Source: an uncultured Elusimicrobiales bacterium (GTDB taxonomy: Bacteria > Elusimicrobiota > Elusimicrobia > Elusimicrobiales > Elusimicrobiaceae). Taken from it: DNA of 64,000 bases. A model generated the notes under the pieces. The model was not told where the DNA came from, made no database searches, and saw only the letters and a list, made by a program, of their open reading frames with translations. Made by a program: the position numbers and the translations under genes. Positions 7,794-16,745 of the stretch are shown here, one piece after another (positions within the stretch are counted from its first letter, which is position 1; every line of letters starts with the position of its first letter). The stretch spans positions 635,340 through 699,339 of the forward strand of contig CALUXB010000001.1 in assembly GCA_944324645.1 (NCBI GenBank). Direction: 5' to 3'.

Positions 7794-9383
7794 ATGAACA
7801 AAAACTTTCTACTTGCGGCTTTGTTTTTCTTGCTGCTGGTAACGGGGTATAACCAATTTGTTACCATTCCCCGTATGCAGCGTGAACAACAGGCCGCCGA
7901 GCAGCAACTGGCCGCCGCCCAAGAAGAACTGACGCATACCACTTCTACCTCTGCGGCTTTTACCAAAACGTCTCCTTCCTCTTTGCCGGAAGAATTTACT
8001 ACCTTTCAAGCGCCTACCGCGCAAATTACTTTTTCTTCTAAAGGCGCGGGGATAAAAACATTTCTTTTTGATGATGTGTTGGGTGATTTGGACCTGACTC
8101 CTTACAAAGGGGAAGGGTATTTTGCCACGCTGCCGCAGCTGGACTTTGCTGAGAGCCAGCGCACGCAGGATTCCATTACTTTCAGCGCCGATTTGGCTGC
8201 CGGTGTGGAAGTGATAAAGACCTACCGTTTTAATGAAAACGGAATAAATAACCTCAACATTATTTTCAATAACAAGACTTCCTCCGACGTGGAGCTGCCG
8301 GCTTTTGCCTTTAATTTCGGCCCCGGTTTAGCCACCACCAAGAGCGAAATGTCTGACAATGAACGCGAATCCAAGGCCGTCTATTTAATGCAGGAAAGCG
8401 GAAAGAAAAACCCGACCCTGGTGAAATTTACCGATACGGAAGATTCCCCTGCTTCCGGCAAAGACTGGATTTGGGCCGGCGTGCAAAACCGCTATTTCTT
8501 AAGCATTCTGATTCCGCAGAATTGGACGGCGGGCACCTTAAAAACAGATAAACAAGACGTTACCACCCGCAAACGTATGTGGGGGTTGTTTGGTGAGGCG
8601 CAAGTAAGCGGCCCGCAGCTGCTGATTAACGTTCCCGCTAAAACGCTGGCTGCTAAATCTTCTTTGGAAATGAAATCCGATTTTTATTTCGGACCGAAAG
8701 ATTACCAAGCGTTTGAAAAAATGCCGTACCACTTAAGCCGCAGTATTGAATTTGGCTTTTTTGGCGCGTTGGGCCGTTTGGCGCGCAATGTGCTGGAATT
8801 GTTCTACAGCTGGACGGGCAATTACGGTGTGGCTATTATTATGCTGACGGTGCTGTTGCAGTTGATACTGTTTAAGTTCACGCTGATGTCGCTTAAATCC
8901 AGCGCGCAGATGAAGAAAGTGCAGCCGGAAATGAAACGCCTGCAGGAGAAATATAAAGGCAATCCGGAAGCGCTCAACCGCGAAATGCTGGCTTTGTACC
9001 AAAAACATAAAATTAATCCGCTCTCGGGCTGTTTGCCTCTGCTGATACAGCTGCCTATTTTCCTGGCGCTGTTTAATGCATTGCGCACGTCTTGGTCTTT
9101 GCACGGGGCCGGATTTGTGTTGTGGATTACGGATCTTTCTTCTAAAGACCCGTATTATATCTTGCCCATTTTAATGGGTGCCGTGATGTTTTTCCAACAG
9201 CGGGCCACTATGCCCGCCGGTATGGACCCCACCCAAGCCGCGATGTTTAAATATATGCCGCTGATTTTTACGCTGCTGTTTATGAATTTCCCGTCCGGCT
9301 TGGTGCTTTACTGGCTGACCAACAGCCTCATTACCTTTGGGATTCAGACCATTGCCAACAAAAAAATTGCTAAAGAGAAATAG
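7794..9383 (+). CDS. yidC: Membrane protein insertase YidC
   Basis: A 529-residue inner-membrane protein. Residues 5-20 form the N-terminal membrane anchor, followed by a large periplasmic beta domain (about residues 60-320) typical of diderm YidC. The insertase core comes last, with segments GNYGVAIIMLTVLLQLILF, SGCLPLLIQLPIFLALFNAL and a final FPSGLVLYWLTNSLITFGIQT. It inserts and folds membrane proteins with or without SecYEG. AGAGGATTTT precedes the ATG. jag follows after 15 nt, forming the usual yidC-jag pair. Confidence 0.97.
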   Translation: MNKNFLLAALFFLLLVTGYNQFVTIPRMQREQQAAEQQLAAAQEELTHTTSTSAAFTKTSPSSLPEEFTTFQAPTAQITFSSKGAGIKTFLFDDVLGDLDLTPYKGEGYFATLPQLDFAESQRTQDSITFSADLAAGVEVIKTYRFNENGINNLNIIFNNKTSSDVELPAFAFNFGPGLATTKSEMSDNERESKAVYLMQESGKKNPTLVKFTDTEDSPASGKDWIWAGVQNRYFLSILIPQNWTAGTLKTDKQDVTTRKRMWGLFGEAQVSGPQLLINVPAKTLAAKSSLEMKSDFYFGPKDYQAFEKMPYHLSRSIEFGFFGALGRLARNVLELFYSWTGNYGVAIIMLTVLLQLILFKFTLMSLKSSAQMKKVQPEMKRLQEKYKGNPEALNREMLALYQKHKINPLSGCLPLLIQLPIFLALFNALRTSWSLHGAGFVLWITDLSSKDPYYILPILMGAVMFFQQRATMPAGMDPTQAAMFKYMPLIFTLLFMNFPSGLVLYWLTNSLITFGIQTIANKKIAKEK

Positions 9384-9398
9384 CAAGGAGTTTATTTT

Positions 9399-10835
9399 AT
9401 GCCGCATAAAATTAAAGTAGAAGACAAAGAAGTTTCTTCAGCCATAGAAAAAGGACTAAAAAAATTGGGTTTGCGCCGCGACCAGGTGGAAGTAACCGTG
9501 CTGGAAAGCCCGCGCAAAGGCTTTTTGGGTATCGGTGCGCGCCCGGCTGTGGTGGAACTGCGCCAAAAACGTTGGGTGTCTGACAATTTAGACTCACAAA
9601 TTTATATGGACGTGCCCAAAAAGAAGCGTTCTTCCGGCGGTCGGGGCCGCGGGGGCCGCTCCCGCTCCCACAAAGGGGAAGAGGGCGGCGTGCGCGAAAT
9701 TAAACGCGGCGGCCGCCGTGCTTACGGCACGCGCCATAGCGCAGAGAAAGCGTCTAAAGTCAACGAGCCCCAGTTGCTGCCCAGCGAACAAATTCAGAAT
9801 GCCGTTATCCCTGAATTTTTGAAAGCCCCGCTGCAGGAAGCTAAAGATTATTTGGCCAATGTGCTGGAGCATATGGGCGTTAAAGTAGAAAACCTGAACG
9901 CTTGGTGGGACGAAAAACAGAACCGCATTTTGCTGACGTTTGACTGCGATCACCCGGCTATTGTTATCGGCAAAGAAGGCAAAACGCTGGAATCCTTGCA
10001 ATATTTGGCTACGCTGAGCCTCAGCCGCCATTTTGACAAGCCCATTTCCGTCATTGCCGATACGCAGAATTACTGGCGCAAAGCCGAAGATAAAATCAAT
10101 TCGGATTTGGAATATGGTATTAACCAAATCAAAAACGGCTACAGCGTCTACCGCTTCCGCCCGATGAGCGCGCAGCTGCGCCGCTACATACACCGCGCGG
10201 CGGAAAACAATGAATTTGTTATTACCGTTTCCGAAGGGGAAGGCCAGTGGCGCAAAGTAACCCTGCGCCCGCGCCCGGCGGACCAGCCCGTGCAGAAAGC
10301 GCAGACGGAAGAAACTGCGCAAATTTCTGCCACCGCTGAGTCATCCGCTCCGCAAGCGGCTGAAATGCAAGAAATGCAGGCTGAAGCGGCCGCCCCGGCC
10401 CAAGAAACGGCTTCTGTGCAAACCCCCGCTGCAGAAGAAGCGCAAACCCCGCTCCAAACGGCGTGTGCTGACGTGGCTCCGCAAACAGACGCGGCTTTAA
10501 ATGCCGCTCCAGCAACGCAAGAGGCCCAGCCTTTAACTGCTTCTGAACAGCCGGCCTCTGCTGCCCAAACGGTCCCGGTAGAACAAGCCCCGGGGTGCCC
10601 GGCGGAAGCGCCAGCTCAAGAAACGGCCCCTGCCGTACAAAATACGGTGGCTGAGGCGGCCCAAGCAGCTGCCCCCGCGCAGGAAGTAGCTCCTGCGGCG
10701 CAAAACCCCGCTGAAACGCTTTCTGCGGTCTGCCCTGCGCAAGAGCCTGCGGCAGAAAACCAAAGCGGCTGTGCGTGCGGCCCGTTGTTTGAACAGACTC
10801 AAAATACAGACGAGCCAAAACCGCAAGAAAAATAA
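9399..10835 (+). CDS. jag: Jag/KhpB RNA-binding protein with long acidic tail
   Basis: A 478-residue protein. Residues 1-55 are the Jag-N domain (ESPRKGFLGIGARPA), followed by a basic Gly/Arg linker (about 76-110). A KH domain contains GKEGKTLE at 191-198, and an R3H domain has RRYIH at 261-265. From about residue 296 to the end comes an extra 180 residues of Ala/Gln/Glu/Pro-rich low-complexity sequence that normal Jag proteins (about 200-350 aa) lack. KhpB proteins bind many mRNAs and small RNAs and influence division. AAGGAG precedes the ATG by 12 nt, and a strong terminator follows. Confidence 0.92.
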   Translation: MPHKIKVEDKEVSSAIEKGLKKLGLRRDQVEVTVLESPRKGFLGIGARPAVVELRQKRWVSDNLDSQIYMDVPKKKRSSGGRGRGGRSRSHKGEEGGVREIKRGGRRAYGTRHSAEKASKVNEPQLLPSEQIQNAVIPEFLKAPLQEAKDYLANVLEHMGVKVENLNAWWDEKQNRILLTFDCDHPAIVIGKEGKTLESLQYLATLSLSRHFDKPISVIADTQNYWRKAEDKINSDLEYGINQIKNGYSVYRFRPMSAQLRRYIHRAAENNEFVITVSEGEGQWRKVTLRPRPADQPVQKAQTEETAQISATAESSAPQAAEMQEMQAEAAAPAQETASVQTPAAEEAQTPLQTACADVAPQTDAALNAAPATQEAQPLTASEQPASAAQTVPVEQAPGCPAEAPAQETAPAVQNTVAEAAQAAAPAQEVAPAAQNPAETLSAVCPAQEPAAENQSGCACGPLFEQTQNTDEPKPQEK

Positions 10836-10853
10836 GAGCAGTTTTCTTTTAAA

Positions 10854-10881
10854 ATCCCCGTTTTAAGACGGGGATTTTTTA
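10854..10881 (+). terminator. Intrinsic terminator after yidC-jag
   Basis: ATCCCCGT pairs with ACGGGGAT around a short loop and is followed by a T run. Confidence 0.9.
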
Positions 10882-11397
10882 TAAATAAATCCCGGGACGT
10901 AAGTCGTAAGAATTGGGCGCTCAGCCACACTCTGATAGAACGGGGTTTTTTAAGGAGTGCGGGGCAGACAAAAGAAGGAGAATCAAAGCTTTTGAAAAAA
11001 GAAACGCTATCTGTAAGATGCGGGGCGCTTGTGCAATTCAACTGAAGAAAGCGGCGTTGTTGCGCCGGGTTTGTGCTGGAGAAATACAAACAGGGCCAAA
11101 CAGAAATTTTAAATTAAAACCCTTAAGGCGTCCGCTTGCGGGTGCAATACTCTTTGGGCTGAGGGCATAGGCCTTTTCCGGGGGTTTTAAGTGGGTTTTC
11201 GGGGGAAGGAGAATAGAGTAAGGCAGAAATTTCAAAATAACAAACTGGGGCTCAACGCGCAGAGTTTTATATTCCATTCATATTCCGACGATAGAAAAAC
11301 ATTTTCTCGTTTCGTTTCTAAAAATGCAAGATAATACGGTTTGCTGCGCCAGAAAGAGGAAGGATTTATGCTACAATACTTTTTAAAGAGGAAAAAT
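10882..11397. other. Gene-free spacer of about 500 bp, unexplained
   Basis: No convincing coding sequence on either strand: the short open frames here are broken, unconserved in style and lack ribosome binding sites. Base composition is uneven, with G-rich patches (for example at 11175-11215) and repeated GGGGTTTT/GGGTTTT words. A TACAAT (11372-11377) near the right end could be the -10 of the next gene. It could hold an unrecognised RNA; I see no tmRNA, SRP or 6S signature. Confidence 0.5.
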
Positions 11398-12384
11398 ATG
11401 CAAAAATTTATTCATTTTGTTCTGATTTTTTTGCTGTTGCCTTGTGCTGGTTTTGCCCAAAGCCGCACCGGGGAAATTTATACCGATAAATTGTGGATTC
11501 AATACGTCGGGCCAAATGCGCAAGAAGGATTTGCTTTCGGTTATTTCTTGGCGGTGCCGCGGGGGTTGGAGCGGGATAAGAAATATTTTCTGCTGGCAGA
11601 AGCAGACCCCGCTTTATTTAAACTCAGTGGCGGGCAGGCCGACCAAACGGCGGGCGCTTTGGGGTTTTTACAGGCGTATCCTCTTTTGGAAAGTTTGCAA
11701 ACGCCTGTAATTATGCCCGTATTTACCCGGGTGTCTTCCGCCCCCGGTTTAAAGCCTGCCACACTGGACCGAGAAATTATGCAAGTGCGTGAGGGAATAT
11801 TAAAACGCCCGGATTTACAGTTTTTGGCTATGCTCAAAGACGCGCGCAAACGCTTGAAAAAAGAGGGGATAAAAACCTATAAAAAAATTTGGTTAAACGG
11901 GTTTGGCCCTTCGGGGGATTTTTGCACGCGCTTTACTTTTCTGCACCCTAAAGCCGTGCAGGCCGCCGTTTGCGGCGGTACGGACGGCCTTGTGCCGCAG
12001 CCTTTGGACGAGTGGAACGGGCACCTGTTGCGCTATCCGTTGGGGACGGCGGAAATGAAAACTTGGAGCGGGGAAAAGTTTGACCTGAAAAACTGGAAAA
12101 AGACGCCGCAGTTTTATTATATGGGGGCGCGTGATAAAAATTTCCAACTGGCTACAGAGAGTTTTTTAGGCAAAGCAGATGCCGAAGAAGCCTTGGATAT
12201 TTTTGGTCTTTCGTTCTCCCAGCGCTACAATAATATTGCCGCCTTGTTGCGCCAAAGCGGCGCGGCGGTGCAAACGCATTTATACTATGGCAAAGGGGCA
12301 GAGCCGGCCTGGGAGGACGCCGCGGCGTTCTTTAAGGCCAACAGCGGCAACACCTTTGCGCCCACGCTGCCTAAAGAACATTAA
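11398..12384 (+). CDS. Secreted alpha/beta-hydrolase-like protein
   Basis: A protein of about 328 residues with signal peptide MQKFIHFVLIFLLLPCAGFA. The segment WLNGFGPSGDFCTRFTFLHP has the Sm-x-Ser-x-Sm nucleophile elbow seen in esterase and polyhydroxybutyrate-depolymerase-like hydrolases, followed by AAVCGG as in the fold. A later YYMGARDKNF could carry the Asp. A serine hydrolase in the periplasm or outside is the likely reading; the substrate is unknown. Start choice: AGAGG lies 6 nt before the ATG at 11398. A second in-frame ATG at 11368 has its own AGGAAGG and would only lengthen the signal peptide n-region. Confidence 0.75.
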   Translation: MQKFIHFVLIFLLLPCAGFAQSRTGEIYTDKLWIQYVGPNAQEGFAFGYFLAVPRGLERDKKYFLLAEADPALFKLSGGQADQTAGALGFLQAYPLLESLQTPVIMPVFTRVSSAPGLKPATLDREIMQVREGILKRPDLQFLAMLKDARKRLKKEGIKTYKKIWLNGFGPSGDFCTRFTFLHPKAVQAAVCGGTDGLVPQPLDEWNGHLLRYPLGTAEMKTWSGEKFDLKNWKKTPQFYYMGARDKNFQLATESFLGKADAEEALDIFGLSFSQRYNNIAALLRQSGAAVQTHLYYGKGAEPAWEDAAAFFKANSGNTFAPTLPKEH

Positions 12385-12414
12385 TCTTACCCACTAAGAT
12401 AATTTTAAAATCGT

Positions 12415-12444
12415 AAAAAAGCGCCTGGAAACAGGCGCTTTTTT
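12415..12444. terminator. Bidirectional intrinsic terminator
   Basis: GCGCCTG (12421-12427), GAAA loop, CAGGCGC (12432-12438), with an A run before and a T run after. It separates the convergent genes ending at 12384 and 12454. Confidence 0.92.
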
Positions 12445-12453
12445 AGGGAAGAT

Positions 12454-13494
12454 TTATGGCATAAAAGATAAGTTTCGTAATTTTTGGCACGAGACGGAAT
12501 CCGGATGCAAATGGCAGCCTGTTTTGAAAAAGAATCGCATCTCTTCGTATAATTTCTTCTTTTCTATTCCACTTATTTTCCCTTCCGGGTTTGGATCGCC
12601 AAAATATATCACGGTGTTTGCTCCCAACGTTTCAATAAAACGGGAGGGCACCTGGATAATTAAAGTTTTTCTTTCTTCGTTAAACTGGCAAAAAAACTGG
12701 TACCACGCAAAAATAGGTGCAGCTCCTGGCTCCTGTAAAGATTGGCAATTGATATGTTTTTCCAAAGTTGGATGGGGCCCCACCTCAAACAAAACGACGT
12801 GGGTTTTTATGCCGCTTTGCTTAAGCAAAGTGCTTAAAGAATTGGCAATATATTGGCTGTGCAAAGAACCGCAATGCACCACAATGCGTGCCTGCGGGTT
12901 TTGTGCAAGAATTTCCTGTATCTTTTTAAACCAAGCTTGATTGCGTGTTTTTAACCCTTCTTCCGTCTTAGCCCAATCAATTCCGCCCCGGTCTAAAATT
13001 TTATCTATCTCTAACCCTACAACTTTGAGCTTTAAATCATCTGCTATCTTTAAGGTCAGTATCGTGGTAAAATCAGGCTCAAATCTGGGATCTGTTTTCT
13101 TGGAAAGTTCCACTAAATCTATGTTTTTGTTTTCAATTTTGTCAAAATTCTGCTGGGCGGTTTGTAATAAAAATTCAGTTGCCAGATAGGAAAATCCATT
13201 CGCAGCCAGTTGTTTTAAAATAACGTTGATTTCCCTGCTAATAACATCTTGATTATGAATTTCTCCCAATAACACCACTTGGGCATTGCCAAACAGAGAG
13301 GCGTAATCAAAATCTTCCGTCAGAAGATGACTGTTAGTAAGCAAAGAGAAAGCCGCTTCTGGGTTCTTATCTAATAAGCGGTCCAGGGGTTTAAAGAAAT
13401 ATTTATATTCTAGGGTTTTGTTCCAAGGCAATTCGGCCGCTTGCAGTATGCAAGCGGCAAAAAGACAAAGAATGATAAGTAGTTTCTTCATCAT
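12454..13494 (-). CDS. Secreted ChaN/TraB-type (Tiki superfamily) protein
   Basis: A 346-residue protein with signal peptide MMKKLLIILCLFAACILQAAE. Three blocks fit the ChaN haem-binding/Tiki fold: VVLLGEIHNQDVISRE (the GExH motif), YLATEFLLQT (the second conserved Glu) and RIVVHCGSLHSQY (His after a beta strand). Family members are haem-binding lipoproteins in iron uptake (ChaN) or metal-dependent proteases (Tiki/TraB). Here there is no lipobox and no iron-uptake gene nearby, so the role is open. The C-terminal 80 residues look lineage-specific. The promoter sits directly on the start: TAAACT and TATAAT lie within 12 nt of ATGATG. Confidence 0.8.
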   Translation of the reverse strand: MMKKLLIILCLFAACILQAAELPWNKTLEYKYFFKPLDRLLDKNPEAAFSLLTNSHLLTEDFDYASLFGNAQVVLLGEIHNQDVISREINVILKQLAANGFSYLATEFLLQTAQQNFDKIENKNIDLVELSKKTDPRFEPDFTTILTLKIADDLKLKVVGLEIDKILDRGGIDWAKTEEGLKTRNQAWFKKIQEILAQNPQARIVVHCGSLHSQYIANSLSTLLKQSGIKTHVVLFEVGPHPTLEKHINCQSLQEPGAAPIFAWYQFFCQFNEERKTLIIQVPSRFIETLGANTVIYFGDPNPEGKISGIEKKKLYEEMRFFFKTGCHLHPDSVSCQKLRNLSFMP

Positions 13495-13583
13495 ATTATA
13501 GTTTAAACGATATAGAGCCTGCTGTCAATGACATCTTTCGCGCGCGTACGGAAAATTGCTCCCCAAAAAACCTTTAAAAATTA

Positions 13584-13589
13584 TAAAAT
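13584..13589 (+). promoter_or_regulatory. Leaderless-type -10 box of mnmE operon
   Basis: TAAAAT (within TTATAAAATG) ends exactly 6 nt before the mnmE ATG at 13596. No Shine-Dalgarno is present. It is the only clear promoter seen for the 12.7-kb operon that follows. Confidence 0.6.
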
Positions 13590-13595
13590 GTAACT

Positions 13596-14954
13596 ATGCA
13601 AACTACTATTTGTGCTCCGGCTACCGCACCGGGGCAAAGTGCAGTATCTCTTGTCCGCCTAAGTGGGCCGGACAGCTTGGCTGTATTGCGTAAAATTGTC
13701 AGTACAGATAAAACTTTCCCGCCGCGCGAGCAGGTGTTCTGCCGTCTATACGACGGTAAAAAGGTGCTAGACGAGGCCTTGGTCACGTATTTCCCGGCCC
13801 CGCGCAGTTTTACCGGGGAAGACGTGGTAGAATTTGCGGTGCACGGCTCGCCTTACATCCGCGGGCGGCTGCTGGAGCTTTTGTGCGCTGCCGGGGCGGA
13901 GCCTGCCAAACGGGGGGAATTTTCCTACCGGGCTTTTTTAAACGGCAAAATGGACCTGCTGGAAGCGCAGGGTTTGTGTGATTTAATTTCCGCCGGCAAT
14001 AAAGCCGCGCACGACTTGGCCCTGTCCTCTTTAGACGGCCGCTTGAGCGAAAAATTAAACGGCGTGAAAGACACCTTGGCCGAAACCTTGGCCCAGCTGG
14101 AAGCGCGCCTAGATGATGTAGATGAAGAAATGCCCCCGCTGGATGCGGAAAAAACAGAAAAAGATTTGCTGGAACAAGCCGGGGTGCTGGCGCGGCTGGC
14201 GGATACGTTTTCCGTCGGACGTTTAATAAAAGAAGGCCTCAAAGCCGCCATTGTGGGCGCGCCCAACTGCGGCAAATCCAGCCTGCTTAATGCGCTGGTA
14301 GGTTTTGACCGGGCCATTGTGTCTGCCCAAAGCGGCACCACGCGTGACACGGTGGAAGAAACGCTGGATTTAGAGGGCCAAAAAATCATTTTAACCGATA
14401 CCGCCGGCATACGCGAGCACGCCCTGGACCCTGCCGAACAGGAAGGTATGAAGCGCAGCCTGCGCGCCATAGAAAAAGCAGACGCCGTACTTTTTGTGGC
14501 GGATTTAACACGGGAGCTTACCCCGCAGGAAGAAGCCTTGTGGGACGACGTGCAAAAAGCCAACAAACCGGTGGTGCTGGTGCTCAACAAAACCGACCAA
14601 GCGCCGCAGGGCCGTTGTGAACTGGAAGGAAAAGCCCAATATACGGTGTATGTTTCCTGCAAAAGCGGGGAAGGGCTGGAAGCGTTAAAGAAGCAAATTT
14701 TGGCTTTTGTTTCCGCGCCGCAGGCGCAGGGGCAGGACGGCGTAATGATTTCCAATCTGCGCCAATACCAGGCGGTGCTGGACGCGCAGACCGAAGTGGA
14801 GTCCGCCTGCGTACGTTTGAAAAACGGCGCGGGGCTGGAGCTGTGCGCAGAGCATATACGCGGCGCGCTCAAAGCGCTTAAAGAGCTGGCCGGGGAAGTA
14901 ACGCCAGACGATGTGCTAGGCATTATCTTTTCTAAATTTTGTATGGGGAAGTAG
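13596..14954 (+). CDS. mnmE: tRNA modification GTPase MnmE
   Basis: A 452-residue protein with all MnmE parts. The N-terminal folate-binding domain is SAVSLVRLSGPDSL; the central helical domain holds the GTPase with P-loop GAPNCGKS (221-228), DTAG and NKTD; the C-terminus ends in FCMGK, carrying the conserved cysteine near the end (C-[IM]-G-K). With MnmG it installs the 5-aminomethyl or carboxymethylaminomethyl group on U34 of certain tRNAs. It heads a long co-directional operon; mnmG starts 6 nt after its stop. Confidence 0.97.
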   Translation: MQTTICAPATAPGQSAVSLVRLSGPDSLAVLRKIVSTDKTFPPREQVFCRLYDGKKVLDEALVTYFPAPRSFTGEDVVEFAVHGSPYIRGRLLELLCAAGAEPAKRGEFSYRAFLNGKMDLLEAQGLCDLISAGNKAAHDLALSSLDGRLSEKLNGVKDTLAETLAQLEARLDDVDEEMPPLDAEKTEKDLLEQAGVLARLADTFSVGRLIKEGLKAAIVGAPNCGKSSLLNALVGFDRAIVSAQSGTTRDTVEETLDLEGQKIILTDTAGIREHALDPAEQEGMKRSLRAIEKADAVLFVADLTRELTPQEEALWDDVQKANKPVVLVLNKTDQAPQGRCELEGKAQYTVYVSCKSGEGLEALKKQILAFVSAPQAQGQDGVMISNLRQYQAVLDAQTEVESACVRLKNGAGLELCAEHIRGALKALKELAGEVTPDDVLGIIFSKFCMGK

Positions 14955-14960
14955 AAGCAA

Positions 14961-16745
14961 ATGTATCAGTATCCATATGAGTATGATGTGATTGTAATAG
15001 GCGGCGGGCACGCCGGCTGTGAGGCGGCCTTGGCGGCGGCAAAAACCGGCGCTAAGACGCTTCTTATCAGCCAAAGCCTAGACACCATAGCCCAGATGTC
15101 CTGTAATCCTTCCATTGGCGGTATAGCCAAAGGGCAAATCGTGCGGGAAATAGACGCCCTGGGCGGGGCTATGGGCTTAGTGACAGACAGCGCCGCCGTG
15201 CATTACCATATGCTCAACACCGGCAAAGGCCCTGCTGTGCATTCCCCGCGCGTGCAGTGCGATAAAAAAGCCTATCAATTTAACTTTAAACATACTCTGG
15301 AGCGCCAGCCCAACCTGGATATTATGCAGGACGAAGCGGCCCAAATTACCACTTCAGACGGGGCGGTATCCGGCGTGATGACCCTGCGCCATACGTTTTA
15401 CCGCGCCAAAACCGTGGTGTTGACCACAGGCACTTTTTTAGGCGGCACCATTCATATAGGCGAAGAAGTGTTCCCCGGCGGGCGTTATAACGATATGCCC
15501 AGCAACGAGCTTTCTAAATCTTTAAAATCCCTGGGCTTGCATATTATTCGCTTTAAAACGGGCACGCCTATGCGCGTCAATGCGCGCGGAATTGATTTTT
15601 CCAAATTCCGCCTGCAGCCTTCAGACGACCCCTTGCAGCCCATTTCGCACTTTACAGACGCAAAAGAGCAGTCTAAGCGCCATTTTTTAAGTTGTTATAT
15701 TACCCGCACGACGGAAGAAACCGATAAAATTTTGCGCGAAAATTTAAACCGCTCCGCTATGTACAGCGGCAAAATACACGCCTTGGGGCCGCGCTATTGC
15801 CCGTCGGTGGAAGATAAAACGAAAAAATTCCCGGATATGAAAACCCACCCGCTTTTCTTGGAGCCGGAGGGCAGCAATACCGAAGAATTTTATATACAGG
15901 GTTTCTCTACCAGTATGCCCGAAGAAGTGCAGCGGGCGTTGTTAAAATCGGTGCCGGGGCTGGAAAACGCTTCCATTACCCGCCCGGGTTATGCCATAGA
16001 GTATGACTTTTCCAACCCGATGGATTTGTTCTCTTCATTAGAAAGCAAAATTGTGCCGGGGCTTTTCTGCGCCGGGCAAATCAACGGCACCACCGGCTAT
16101 GAAGAGGCCGGGGGGCAGGGCTTTGTTGCCGGCGTCAACGCCGCGCGCAAGACCCGCGCCCAAGAGCCTTTTGTGCTGCGCCGCGACGAGGCCTATATCG
16201 GCGTGCTAATAGACGACCTGGTAACCAAAGGCGTCAATGAGCCCTACCGTATGTTCACTTCCCGCGCCGAATACCGCATTTTGCTGCGCAACGATAATGC
16301 CGACCTGCGCCTGTGCCCCTACGGTTTTAAGCTGGGCACGCTGGACGCAAAATATAAAAAAGCGTTTGAAAATTACCAAAAACAGGTGGAGCTGCTTAAA
16401 GCCAACCCGGCCCACACCATTGACGAAACGGATTTGTATCCGTGGACGGCAGAAAAAGTGCGCTTTCACGTTGACGTGTTTCAAAAGTACGCCGGTTATT
16501 ACGAGCGCAACCGCAAAGACGCAGAAAAACTGGCCCAGGCGGAAAACATTGTCATTCCGGAAGGGTTTGACCCGTCCGCCGTCAAAGGCATTTTGATAGA
16601 AAGCAGCCAAAAACTTAAAACCGTCCGCCCGCGCACATTGGGCCAGGCGGCGCGTATCCCCGGCGTAACGCCGGCGGATATACAGCTGCTGGCTATTCAC
16701 ATAGAACGCTACCGGAGGCTGAACCGTGCAAAACAAAATGCGTGA
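14961..16745 (+). CDS. mnmG: tRNA uridine-5-carboxymethylaminomethyl enzyme MnmG
   Basis: A 594-residue FAD protein. The dinucleotide-binding motif VIVIGGGHAGCEAALAAAK lies at the N-terminus, then SCNPSIGGIAKG and the GYEEAGGQGFVAGVNAA signature. It partners MnmE in wobble-uridine modification. It is about 30 residues shorter than E. coli MnmG but includes the C-terminal helical domain. It overlaps rsmG by 20 nt. Confidence 0.96.
   Translation: MYQYPYEYDVIVIGGGHAGCEAALAAAKTGAKTLLISQSLDTIAQMSCNPSIGGIAKGQIVREIDALGGAMGLVTDSAAVHYHMLNTGKGPAVHSPRVQCDKKAYQFNFKHTLERQPNLDIMQDEAAQITTSDGAVSGVMTLRHTFYRAKTVVLTTGTFLGGTIHIGEEVFPGGRYNDMPSNELSKSLKSLGLHIIRFKTGTPMRVNARGIDFSKFRLQPSDDPLQPISHFTDAKEQSKRHFLSCYITRTTEETDKILRENLNRSAMYSGKIHALGPRYCPSVEDKTKKFPDMKTHPLFLEPEGSNTEEFYIQGFSTSMPEEVQRALLKSVPGLENASITRPGYAIEYDFSNPMDLFSSLESKIVPGLFCAGQINGTTGYEEAGGQGFVAGVNAARKTRAQEPFVLRRDEAYIGVLIDDLVTKGVNEPYRMFTSRAEYRILLRNDNADLRLCPYGFKLGTLDAKYKKAFENYQKQVELLKANPAHTIDETDLYPWTAEKVRFHVDVFQKYAGYYERNRKDAEKLAQAENIVIPEGFDPSAVKGILIESSQKLKTVRPRTLGQAARIPGVTPADIQLLAIHIERYRRLNRAKQNA

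Noticed and set aside
9594..10322. 242-codon frame antisense to jag
   Set aside because: Same kind of shadow; composition reflects the opposite strand.
10913..11170. 85-codon frame on the plus strand in the same spacer
   Set aside because: No promoter or ribosome site and no recognisable domain.
10799..11277. Two short minus-strand frames in the spacer after jag
   Set aside because: No Shine-Dalgarno or leaderless -10 at the starts; composition random, and one runs back into the jag terminator.
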